The notes under the pieces: model-generated
The model's database searches: none
What the model was told of the DNA's origin: nothing
What the model saw: only the letters and a program-made list of their open reading frames with translations
Position numbers and translations under genes: made by a program
DNA from: Candidatus Thiodiazotropha sp. (ex Myrtea sp. 'scaly one' KF741663)
GTDB taxonomy: Bacteria > Pseudomonadota > Gammaproteobacteria > Chromatiales > Chromatiaceae
Direction of reading: 5' to 3'
DNA: 64,000 bases
Assembly: GCA_025655555.1 (NCBI GenBank)
Contig: JAHXIQ010000001.1
Span: forward strand, 682,001-746,000
In this document: positions 18,838 to 26,651 of the stretch, piece by piece
Position numbering within the stretch: position 1 is the first letter of the stretch
Layout: the number at the start of each line of letters is the position of its first letter

Positions 18838-20517
18838 ATGAAGATTGAGCTATCCCCAAATACCAAGGCCAATCTACTGGCCGTTATCGCTATTCTGGGA
18901 ATCCTGGGAGTCCTATGGATAGCGTTGCATGCCAGTAATAGGGAAGTGGAGAGCTACGGTCCGACAGCGGTGACGGCAACCGCTGACGGGGAACTCTATT
19001 TTGATGCTATTGACCAGATGCATCAGGCAAGCGCTGGGGGAGCCCTCCTGCACAGTGCCTCCTTTTCCGAATTGGGCATAGTCGGACCGATCGCACAGTT
19101 ATCCATGGTCGAAAGTGATCTACTGCTTCTCGATGCGGGTCAAAACGAGATATTACGCTGCGAAACAGACCTTTGGCGTTGTCTCCCACTCTTTGCAACG
19201 CTTGATCAACCTCTACCTGAGATACTCGCTTACGCGCTCGCACCTGAGCAAGACCAGCTCTATCTGGCCACTGGAAACAATCACCGGATCATTGCCTACG
19301 ACCTTGATGGCCGAGAACGCTACACATTGAAAGTGCCGCAGGGTCTACGTTATATCAACGATATTCAGTGGCTGGGACAGGATCATCTGCTGGTAACCGA
19401 TACCAACCACCATCGGGTGATCGAGCTGGAGGATCTGGGTGGGGGAGAAGTGCGACTCGTGCAACAGCTCGAGTCCAAGAACGCGATTGGTCGACAGGGA
19501 CGCAAATGGCCGACAGAAGCGGTACGCGACAATGATGGCGGCACTTGGGTAATCAACAGCAATGGGCTCCTGCGTGACGGCGACCTGATCTACTACGATG
19601 CCAATGGAGAACCACAACACTGGATCGAGCTGGATGCCGAGAGCGGGCTGAACGGACTCACACGCTATCCTGGGGGTGTGCTGGTCTCCGAGTCGGAGAG
19701 TCAGCAGCTCCTCTTTGTCGCCCGGAGTGATTTCTCCGTCACTCGCTTTGGCGACGAATCGTTACACGCCATGCTGAATCAGATTTCACAACAAAAGCTG
19801 TATTGGCAGAGGGCATACTACATCAGCCTGGGTGTGGGCCTCTTTTTTCTTTCACTGGGTATGATAGCCGGTTACCTGGACTGGCAGACACGTAAAAGCC
19901 TGCAGCGTGAGACCAAAGCAGAGCCCCCAACCTTCGCTGATGGAAAATTGGTCATCCCTGACGAAATCAAGGCCAGGCTGTCGCCCGATGCGGAGGGAAT
20001 CTACTGGTTGTCGATAGAACGGAAGAACCTGCGAAAACTCCAGTTCATCAGCTTACTCTTTCCACTCATGCTGATCTGGCTGTTCTACACCACCTTTTCT
20101 CCATCAGCTGATGGGCTAATGTGGCCTTTGTACCTCTCAGGCATGATGATGGTCGTACTCTCAGCTGTGCTGATGTGGATGATACTGGTGGCACTACCCA
20201 GAATACGCTTGGGTAGTGATGGCAACAGGCTTTTCTTAGTGGACATTCTTGGGCGCCGGGCCTCAGCGCTACCCGATGCCTGCATCAGGACAGAGAGCCG
20301 CCTGTTGATCGGTAAGATCGCCGTATCCATCAAACATCGATCCCCGATCTTTTTCGATAAAGCCCTCTTCTCTGCGATCATAGAACCAATCCTTTCACAG
20401 GTGCCGAAACACAGCGAATTTCACCTCTTTTGGCGTAATCTACGTAACGGGGATCTCACCACCTGGTTGGCCGTACTGACAATAGCCCTGGTACTGGTGA
20501 AGGAAATCTGGTTTTAA
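18838..20517 (+). CDS. Membrane protein with NHL/SMP-30-like beta-propeller, unknown
   Basis: ATG 18838 follows GGAAGGAATTCTTG; 559 residues. A membrane span lies at residues 12-33 (LLAVIAILGILGVLWIAL). Residues 40-320 are repeated propeller blades (ILAYALAPEQDQLYLATGNN, DIQWLGQDHLLVTDTNHHRV, NGLTRYPGGVLVSESES), probably periplasmic. Three or four further spans follow (about 330-350, 405-425, 435-460 and at the C-terminus), separated by a cytoplasmic domain near 365-400. I do not recognise a named family. It is isolated, with repeat fragments on both sides. Confidence 0.8.
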   Translation: MKIELSPNTKANLLAVIAILGILGVLWIALHASNREVESYGPTAVTATADGELYFDAIDQMHQASAGGALLHSASFSELGIVGPIAQLSMVESDLLLLDAGQNEILRCETDLWRCLPLFATLDQPLPEILAYALAPEQDQLYLATGNNHRIIAYDLDGRERYTLKVPQGLRYINDIQWLGQDHLLVTDTNHHRVIELEDLGGGEVRLVQQLESKNAIGRQGRKWPTEAVRDNDGGTWVINSNGLLRDGDLIYYDANGEPQHWIELDAESGLNGLTRYPGGVLVSESESQQLLFVARSDFSVTRFGDESLHAMLNQISQQKLYWQRAYYISLGVGLFFLSLGMIAGYLDWQTRKSLQRETKAEPPTFADGKLVIPDEIKARLSPDAEGIYWLSIERKNLRKLQFISLLFPLMLIWLFYTTFSPSADGLMWPLYLSGMMMVVLSAVLMWMILVALPRIRLGSDGNRLFLVDILGRRASALPDACIRTESRLLIGKIAVSIKHRSPIFFDKALFSAIIEPILSQVPKHSEFHLFWRNLRNGDLTTWLAVLTIALVLVKEIWF

Positions 20518-20660
20518 GTCATAGGGGACGGTGACAATTGAAAATAGAGAAAATTAACCATTATCACCGACTTCATGAGTCCAAGCCTACGACTAATAAC
20601 CTGTTAACACTCACTTGATCGCCACTGCCAAGCTCCATGCACAAAAAACCGGCATGACAT

Positions 20661-23513
20661 TTAATCCTTTATGCTGTTCGACTCACCTGCCAGATTTGGC
20701 TCTCCGGAATAACACAGAATAATTTCGCGAACTTGATCTCGCAACTTAACCGCAGCTGTCCAATCCGTTCCTTTGGGGTAGACAGGTTTGCCGATAATGA
20801 CGCCTAAAGATCCCTGACGTGGAAACCAGGAGCCTGACCTTAAGATCGAACGGCTGCCACGGATGACAATTGGCACCACGGGAATCTCTGCCTGGGCTGC
20901 GGCGATGAACGCCCCCAGATGGAAAGGCAGCAAACCCGGCATCCGGTGAAAGGTACCCTCAGGAAAAAAGAGCAAAGACTCCCCCGACTTTGCCAGCCGA
21001 CCTAGTCGCTTTGCATCCTCGGCGCCGATCTGTTTGTCGAAACGCTCAACAAAAAGACTGCCAATGCGTTGCAGAAACAGACGGGGAATGAGTCGCACGT
21101 TGAGCTCTGCCTTGGCGACAAAGCGAAATTTTCGCGGTAATACGCCTACCAGCAGAATACCGTCGAGGTAGCTCGCATGATTAACAACCAATACGCAGGG
21201 TCCTCTGAGCGGCAGGTTCGGAATACCCTGCACCGCCAAAGGCACCCTGGCGAGCCGTCTCAGGGCATTGGCCCCGTGCTTCACCAGACTCCAGCGCCAC
21301 GAGAGTTTCGGAAGCAGGACGGTCAACAGCCAGACCCCGGGGGCCATACAGCTGAACAGGGCCCACGTGTACACCGCGTAAAGGCCAGCCTTGACCTGGC
21401 GCCATGCACGCCGAAGTTCCGGCACCAGACTGGCGACGGCCAAGCGGCTGAATTGGAGCCAGACGGCCCGCCGCTGACTGCCGGTCGAGCCCTGCTCATA
21501 GGACGCTTTGCTGGCCGCCCGTCGAATCTTTCCGCTGGATGTCTTTAGCACGGTGTGTGGTTCCGCCAGCACCACTTCATCGGGCGGCATACCCAGCATG
21601 TCGATGACCAGGGAGACGATCTGCGCCTCCAGCTCGTCCCTCCGCACTTTCTCTTGCTCTCGGGTCTCGGCCAGAATGACGATACGCTCAGTACCCGATT
21701 CTGGATCGGTGCTGCCGAACACGGCCACACACCCTTTTCGGATGCCAGGCATATCGCCTATCGCCTCTTCCACTTCATGGGGATAGATATTGCGTCCCCC
21801 GCGGATGATGATATCTTTCGCCCGGCTGGTCAGGAAGATATCGCCGCCCGCCATATAGGCCAAATCCCCTGTATTCACCCATCCGTTGCTGAACAGTTTC
21901 CGGGTTTCATCCGGGTTGCGGTAATAGCCGCTGGTGGTGGAAGGACCACGGAACTGCAGTTGCCCCTCCTCGCGCTCCGGCAGCTCACGTCCATTAACGT
22001 CAACCACACGCACCTGGTGTCCCCGCAACGGCTGACCGCAGGCAACGATTTCGGTTGCCATCGGATCGGATGGCTCCACCGGCACAGCACGTCCGCTGCG
22101 GGCAAGTGCTTCATGGTTGATGCAGTCTATCAACGGCTCCCGATGGAGCGGAGGAAATGCCAGACCGACCGATGATTCGGCCAATCCATACACGGGTGCC
22201 ATGGTATCCGGACGGAATCCGTATTTTTCATAACGCTGACTGAATTGTCTGATGGTGTGGGGGCTGACGGGTTCGGCGCCATTAAAGGCCATACGCCATG
22301 AACTCAGGTCCAGGCCTTCGACGTCTTCATCACAAATCTTGCGGTGACAGATCTCATAGGCGAAATTGGGCGCGGCGGAGAGAGTGCCGCGATGGTTGTG
22401 GATCGCCCAAAGCCAACGCTGCGGCCGATTCAAAAAAGTGAGGGGCGACATCAGTACCAGCGGATAGGCAAAATAGAGACTGCCCAGCCAGGCACCGATC
22501 AGTCCCATATCGTGGTAAAGCGGCAGCCAACTCACGAAGACATCGTTTGAATCGACCCCGGCCGCTTCCCCCATGGCTCTGAGATTGGCAAGTAAGTTGG
22601 CATGACTGAGCACCACACCTTTGGGGTTACCGGTGCTGCCCGACGTGTATTGAAGGAAAGCGGTATGATGCGGCTGAACCACCGCAGTTCGCAGTGTCCC
22701 CACGTTGGGTAACGCCAGATCATCCGGTGTCGCAATATGCCTGAGTCCAGGCACCTGTGATTTAAGCATCCGGGCGACCGGTTTGGCTTCAGCGACAGTG
22801 ATCAGTACCGATGCCCGGGCGTTGTCCAGGATTCTTGCATGGCGATGAAGATGGTCCTCGATTTGGGACAGTCTCGCCGGGGGATAGATGGGCACCGGTA
22901 TGCCGCCTGCGAGCAGTATGCCAATAAAGCTGAAAAAGTACGCCTTGCAAGTGGGCAGCATAATGGCGACGGTTTGTCCCGGCTCCAGCTCACGCTCCCA
23001 CAGTCCCGCGGCGATCGATTGCGCGCCCTGTAACAGATCGTCGTAGTTTATCGGCGTCGGTTTATAGTCCTCGTCATAGAGATAGATATGCGGCCGGTCA
23101 CGATGTTGCCCGATATGCCAATAGAGTACCTCCATCAATGTTTGCTCGGTATTGGGTGCGGCAGCGGCCGATTCCAACACAGTGGGACGGACGGCATCAA
23201 CTGCAGGCGATGATGATGCCGATGTCGCTGACAGGATAAGGTGCAGCAGCTCCCGGGGGGTATCGGCTGCCGCAAAAGCCTGGTCCGACAGCCCCAGGTT
23301 GAACGTCTTTTCCAAACGCACCAACAATTCGACCCTGCCGAGGCTGTCGATGCCAAGATCTTTATCGAGAGAACTGTCAAGCGTTAAGGCGGCAGGGATT
23401 CCTCTACCCGGGTACAGCTCCTTAACAAGCACTTGTACCAAACCAAGCAAGCGATCGGCAATGTTATCGGAGGCGCTGTATTGCCCGTTGTGGAAATCTT
23501 GGGATGCCATCAA
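20661..23513 (-). CDS. Acyl carrier / fatty acyl-AMP ligase / acyltransferase fusion
   Basis: A 950-residue three-part protein. Residues 20-95: acyl carrier domain with the phosphopantetheine serine in LGIDSLGRVEL. Residues 120-680: adenylating ligase with YTSGSTGNPKGVVLSH, VSWLPLYHDMGLIG and APNFAYEI, closer to fatty acyl-AMP ligases than CoA ligases; RGGRNIYPHEVEEAI and the catalytic Lys in TSSGKIRRA follow. Residues about 700-940: membrane-associated PlsC-type acyltransferase with NHASYLDG and FFPEGTFHR. The logical reaction is to activate a fatty acid as AMP ester, load it on the carrier domain and pass it to a lysophospholipid or similar acceptor, as in Aas-like remodelling. Start may be either of two adjacent ATG codons. 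It stands alone; the phosphopantetheinyl transferase at 55149 could prime it. Confidence 0.9.
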   Translation of the reverse strand: MMASQDFHNGQYSASDNIADRLLGLVQVLVKELYPGRGIPAALTLDSSLDKDLGIDSLGRVELLVRLEKTFNLGLSDQAFAAADTPRELLHLILSATSASSSPAVDAVRPTVLESAAAAPNTEQTLMEVLYWHIGQHRDRPHIYLYDEDYKPTPINYDDLLQGAQSIAAGLWERELEPGQTVAIMLPTCKAYFFSFIGILLAGGIPVPIYPPARLSQIEDHLHRHARILDNARASVLITVAEAKPVARMLKSQVPGLRHIATPDDLALPNVGTLRTAVVQPHHTAFLQYTSGSTGNPKGVVLSHANLLANLRAMGEAAGVDSNDVFVSWLPLYHDMGLIGAWLGSLYFAYPLVLMSPLTFLNRPQRWLWAIHNHRGTLSAAPNFAYEICHRKICDEDVEGLDLSSWRMAFNGAEPVSPHTIRQFSQRYEKYGFRPDTMAPVYGLAESSVGLAFPPLHREPLIDCINHEALARSGRAVPVEPSDPMATEIVACGQPLRGHQVRVVDVNGRELPEREEGQLQFRGPSTTSGYYRNPDETRKLFSNGWVNTGDLAYMAGGDIFLTSRAKDIIIRGGRNIYPHEVEEAIGDMPGIRKGCVAVFGSTDPESGTERIVILAETREQEKVRRDELEAQIVSLVIDMLGMPPDEVVLAEPHTVLKTSSGKIRRAASKASYEQGSTGSQRRAVWLQFSRLAVASLVPELRRAWRQVKAGLYAVYTWALFSCMAPGVWLLTVLLPKLSWRWSLVKHGANALRRLARVPLAVQGIPNLPLRGPCVLVVNHASYLDGILLVGVLPRKFRFVAKAELNVRLIPRLFLQRIGSLFVERFDKQIGAEDAKRLGRLAKSGESLLFFPEGTFHRMPGLLPFHLGAFIAAAQAEIPVVPIVIRGSRSILRSGSWFPRQGSLGVIIGKPVYPKGTDWTAAVKLRDQVREIILCYSGEPNLAGESNSIKD

Positions 23514-24115
23514 ACTGTCTATCTAACCTAATAGGATCGAGACCTTTTTGGAACACGTATTTACTAGGAGAATAGCTTGTTATGAACAGATCATCAGAAA
23601 GGCGCATCAGCGATAAGCACTAACTGTAAAATCCCTTCACTATCAGAAACTGAGTTGAAATTGCTGCGTTTACCGTTATAGGTGTTTATATCCTGATTAG
23701 TGCCATTCCTGATCTAATATTCCGGATAACTCGCTACCATATGACTACCCATCTGATTGACGCAGGAACCCCTATATAAATAGATGTAGATAATGAGGCT
23801 AATTTTGTCGTTACGTTTGTTGGCCTATGGTGAATGGTTGGATCAAAAGGATTGCTTGGCGCTATTCGAAGAATTAAAGGACAGCAGACACAAACATACA
23901 TGGAAGCCTCACCGCTATTAATTCCCACATGATTACTACGTAAAATTTAAGGAATTATGACTCGCATTTATAGTATAAAAAACAACTAAAATTCTTTAAG
24001 TCCATATTGAGAAAAAAGGAGGTTGATAACAATTTAAAGACAAAAGAGTACCATTTATCATCGAATTCTTTAGTTAACTTTAGTTTAGTCTCGGCTATCA
24101 TCTCGGAGCTTTTAC
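23514..24115. other. AT-rich gap of about 600 bases
   Basis: No firm gene. AT-rich with frequent stops. One 42-codon open frame at 23793 is listed separately. The right part (23940-24100) is very AT-rich and probably holds the promoter of the gene at 24116. A ribosome-binding-like AAAGGAGG near 24015-24023 has no reading frame of note after it. Confidence 0.5.
23793..23921 (+). CDS. Possible small protein or coding remnant, 42 aa
   Basis: ATG 23793 to TAA 23921. It encodes MRLILSLRLLAYGEWLDQKD then CLALFEELKDSRHKHTWKPH and RY, with a helical, amphipathic look. No ribosome-binding site is visible and the family is unknown. It may be a remnant of a longer gene. Confidence 0.2.
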   Translation: MRLILSLRLLAYGEWLDQKDCLALFEELKDSRHKHTWKPHRY

Positions 24116-24499
24116 ATGCAGCATGACCTGGAGACAAACAAGCGCAATGCAATCGCTTTCTATCGTACGGCCTATCTTGGCAATCCGTCAGAGGCAGTAG
24201 AAAGATTCGTCGGCGATGAGTACATCCAGCACAATCCGCTGGTGGGCAATGGAAAGCAGGCGTTCATCGACTACTTCACCGAAATGGCTGAACAGTATCC
24301 CAACAAGCAGATTGAGTTTGTTCGTGCGGTGGCGGAGGGAGATATGGTCGCCCTGCATACACATCAAATCTGGCCCGACAACGAACAGTACGTCACGATG
24401 GATTTTTTTAGGTTTGATGAAAACGGCAGGATTGTAGAGCACTGGGATTCCATTCAGGCAGTGCCGAATGAAACCAAGAACGGGAATCCGATGTATTGA
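24116..24499 (+). CDS. SnoaL-like (NTF2-fold) protein
   Basis: A 127-residue protein of the SnoaL-like polyketide-cyclase/ester-cyclase type. It shows NAIAFYRTAYLGNPSEAVER, YIQHNPLVGNGKQAF, VRAVAEGDMVALHTH and the C-terminal FRFDENGRIVEHWDSIQAVP that is typical of these small cone-shaped barrels. Many members are enzymes of unknown substrate or simple binding proteins. Start ATG 24116 has CGGAG upstream. No biosynthetic cluster surrounds it, so polyketide chemistry is not implied. Confidence 0.88.
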   Translation: MQHDLETNKRNAIAFYRTAYLGNPSEAVERFVGDEYIQHNPLVGNGKQAFIDYFTEMAEQYPNKQIEFVRAVAEGDMVALHTHQIWPDNEQYVTMDFFRFDENGRIVEHWDSIQAVPNETKNGNPMY

Positions 24500-24666
24500 G
24501 GATGATTCAATAAAGCGTTATTACGTCATTTAACTCACCGGCAGTACCCGATTTCGTGATCAATTTGTGATACAGATGGCACGAACTTTTGATCAACGCC
24601 AATCTCATATCATATAGACTCTCCTGAAAGACCCAGCACACTCTACAATCACACAAGAGGGTTGTT

Positions 24667-25137
24667 ATGAATAAACCTATCTTATTGACCTTGTCACACC
24701 TGCTCTTTGCAGCATTGGGCTTTGCCCTGGGGATCTACATGCTGCCGATCCTTACTGCACCTGACGCACCCAGTGCCGACGAGGTGGCTGCTGCGGCATC
24801 CAGCGCTGAGTTTCAGGCTGAGTTTCGGCGGGATCTGCCAGGTAGTGATTTTCTTCACTGGGGTGAAGGAAAGGTGATGATCGGTAAGACATCTATTGTT
24901 CTGCAGGGAGAGATCGCACCGGGACCGGACTACAAACTCTACCTCTCCCCAGAATACGTCGAGACCGAGGCTGAATTCGAGCGGGTCAAACCGCGGATGG
25001 TCCAGGTCGGTGATGTAAAGACCTTCGAGAACTTTGTCATTCCGGTGCCGGAAACCATTGATCCCGCAGCGTTCAACACGATCATTGTCTGGTGTGAGTC
25101 TTTTGGGGAGTTCATTACTGCAGCAAGCTATCAGTAG
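24667..25137 (+). CDS. DM13-domain membrane-anchored protein
   Basis: 156 residues. An N-terminal signal anchor (residues 5-30, LLTLSHLLFAALGFALGIYM) is followed by a DM13 domain: FLHWGEGKVMIGKTSIVLQG, PGPDYKLYLSPEYV, VGDVKTFENFVIPVP and the conserved Cys in IIVWCESFGEFITAA. DM13 domains are proposed to take part in electron transfer through that cysteine. Start preceded by AGAGGGTTGTT. It stands alone. Confidence 0.88.
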   Translation: MNKPILLTLSHLLFAALGFALGIYMLPILTAPDAPSADEVAAAASSAEFQAEFRRDLPGSDFLHWGEGKVMIGKTSIVLQGEIAPGPDYKLYLSPEYVETEAEFERVKPRMVQVGDVKTFENFVIPVPETIDPAAFNTIIVWCESFGEFITAASYQ

Positions 25138-25503
25138 CCACACCATCCAGGCTCACTCAGTAACTACATTCACCCCCTGCGGGTAAGCTGCACATTCGTG
25201 GAATTTACCCTGCTGTCAGCACGCATCACCCAGTTAAAAAAGACCTTTTCCCTTGGTCAGCCCCCGAACAATCGCTTTGATTGACTGAAACACAACGACA
25301 AAAATCTGATTGTGCTTCGCAAGCAGAATGTTCACTACTTTAGCTAGGGCCTGTTAACACTAATAAATAGCGTCGAAAAGTTGTCATCTGTTCTCAACAC
25401 GTCACAATTCACCTTGTAAACCACCCATATCACTTGCACTTCACGCGTCTTTCTCCATAATAAAATCAAACAAGCCCTGCTATTGATAGCAAAGGAAACT
25501 ACT
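25138..25503. other. Gene-free region, 366 bases
   Basis: No intact gene. A 39-codon open stretch on the minus strand (about 25229-25345, ending in TAA) reads like a C-terminus but I recognise nothing. Beside it GGGCCTGTTAACACTA (25348-25363) resembles CCTGTTAACACT at 20599-20610; these may be ends of a decayed element. Confidence 0.4.
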
Positions 25504-25947
25504 GTGAAATTCGCCACTCTTATCTGCCTGCTGATTCTGTTTCCCGGCCAGCTCTTTGCGGGAGCCTACAAATGGGTCAACGAAGACGGGGTGGTGACCT
25601 TCTCCCAGACCCCTCCATCTGATATGCAGGCGGAGAGAGTCAAGGTTCGCAGCAACAATGCGTCAACTGGAGAAAGCTCAAGCATCAAGCTGGATAAGAT
25701 GCGTCAGAAGGCGGCTGACAATGCCGAAGACCGGGAGTTGAAAAAACAGGAAAAAGCGGAAGCGAAAGAACAACTCGCCCGAAAAAAGAAAAACTGCCAA
25801 GCGGCCCGTTCCAATCTGCAGAAACTACAGGGACTCGGCAACCGCCTCTACATGAAGGACGGTCAATACCAGCGCCTCAGTGAAGAGAGCCGTCAGTCCC
25901 TCATGCAGCAGGAGCGGGAACACATCAAAGCCAACTGCGGATCCTGA
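25504..25947 (+). CDS. DUF4124-domain periplasmic protein
   Basis: GTG 25504 follows AAAGGAAACTACT; 147 residues. A signal peptide ends near FPGQLFAG, followed directly by the DUF4124 motif AYKWVNEDGVVTFSQTPPSD. The rest is a charged helical region (KKQEKAEAKEQLARKKKN, then a LQKLQGLGNRLYMKDGQYQRL segment). DUF4124 is a small beta domain of unknown function common in Gammaproteobacteria. The stop is three bases before the next start, so the two genes are co-transcribed. Confidence 0.88.
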   Translation: MKFATLICLLILFPGQLFAGAYKWVNEDGVVTFSQTPPSDMQAERVKVRSNNASTGESSSIKLDKMRQKAADNAEDRELKKQEKAEAKEQLARKKKNCQAARSNLQKLQGLGNRLYMKDGQYQRLSEESRQSLMQQEREHIKANCGS

Positions 25948-25950
25948 ACC

Positions 25951-26295
25951 ATGCCGCTGCTCAAGATCACAACCAACCGCGAAGTCGAACCGGCACGTCG
26001 ACCGGCGCTGCTGAAGGCCGCCTCACAAAATATCGCCAACATGCTGGGCAAACCGGAACGTTATGTGATGGTGGTTTTGGAGACGAACGCCGACATGACT
26101 TTCGGTGGTGACGATGCCCCCCTCGCCTATCTTGAGCTGAAGAGTATCGGCCTGCCTGACGATCGCACAACGGAATTCTCAAACTTTCTTTGTGAGCTGA
26201 TGACCGGTCAGCTGGAGATACCCGCAGAACGTATCTATATAGAATTCAGTGATGCCGAACGTCATCTGTGGGGATGGAACTCCGCTACTTTCTAG
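25951..26295 (+). CDS. MIF/tautomerase-family protein
   Basis: 114 residues of the macrophage-migration-inhibitory-factor fold. Pro at position 2 (the catalytic base after Met removal) is kept, as are Lys33-type and ERYVMV, then RIYIEFSDAERHLWGWNSATF at the C-terminus. Bacterial members act on phenylpyruvate or similar enol-keto substrates in vitro; the natural substrate is unknown. It sits three bases after the DUF4124 gene. Confidence 0.9.
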   Translation: MPLLKITTNREVEPARRPALLKAASQNIANMLGKPERYVMVVLETNADMTFGGDDAPLAYLELKSIGLPDDRTTEFSNFLCELMTGQLEIPAERIYIEFSDAERHLWGWNSATF

Positions 26296-26363
26296 CCTTG
26301 GGCTGGCTCTGACTAGAGCGTTAAATATCTGTATCACTTTTTATTATCCATACCCTCTATGGC

Positions 26364-26455
26364 TGGGCCGATTCCTGAGGCCCAACGATGCTTCGGCATA
26401 TCCCAAATCATTCCTCGAAGATCTCTCATGATGTTGGGCCTCCTACGTCGGCCCA
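26364..26455. repeat. Palindromic repeat, GGGCC(GA)..GGCCCAAC type
   Basis: Left arm TGGGCCGATTCCTGAGGCCC plus AAC (26364-26386) pairs with GTTGGGCCTCCTACGTCGGC plus CCA (26433-26455) apart from a five-base internal mismatch. The sequence between is non-coding. It is of the kind of intergenic palindromes found in many copies in environmental Gammaproteobacteria. Confidence 0.65.
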
Positions 26456-26510
26456 ACCTACAGACTGACATTTAAACTCCACATGGATGCTGATCGTGTT
26501 GTTTGCGTCA

Positions 26511-26524
26511 TTGGGAATTATCAA
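26511..26524. promoter_or_regulatory. FNR/ANR-like site upstream of the octaheme cytochrome
   Basis: TTGGGAATTATCAA matches the FNR box TTGAT-N4-ATCAA at eight of ten defined bases, 128 bases before ATG 26652. It would fit oxygen-controlled expression of an anaerobic reductase. Not verified. Confidence 0.35.
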
Positions 26525-26651
26525 TGTCATGTGGTACGAGGCTGAATATCCTGACGAACATCACGGAGATCGCTCTCCCTGATTCAATTATTTGGAATCA
26601 AGACCGGACCTATGTCGTTTATGTGTCGCGGTCATCACCGTCGTCACGGAA

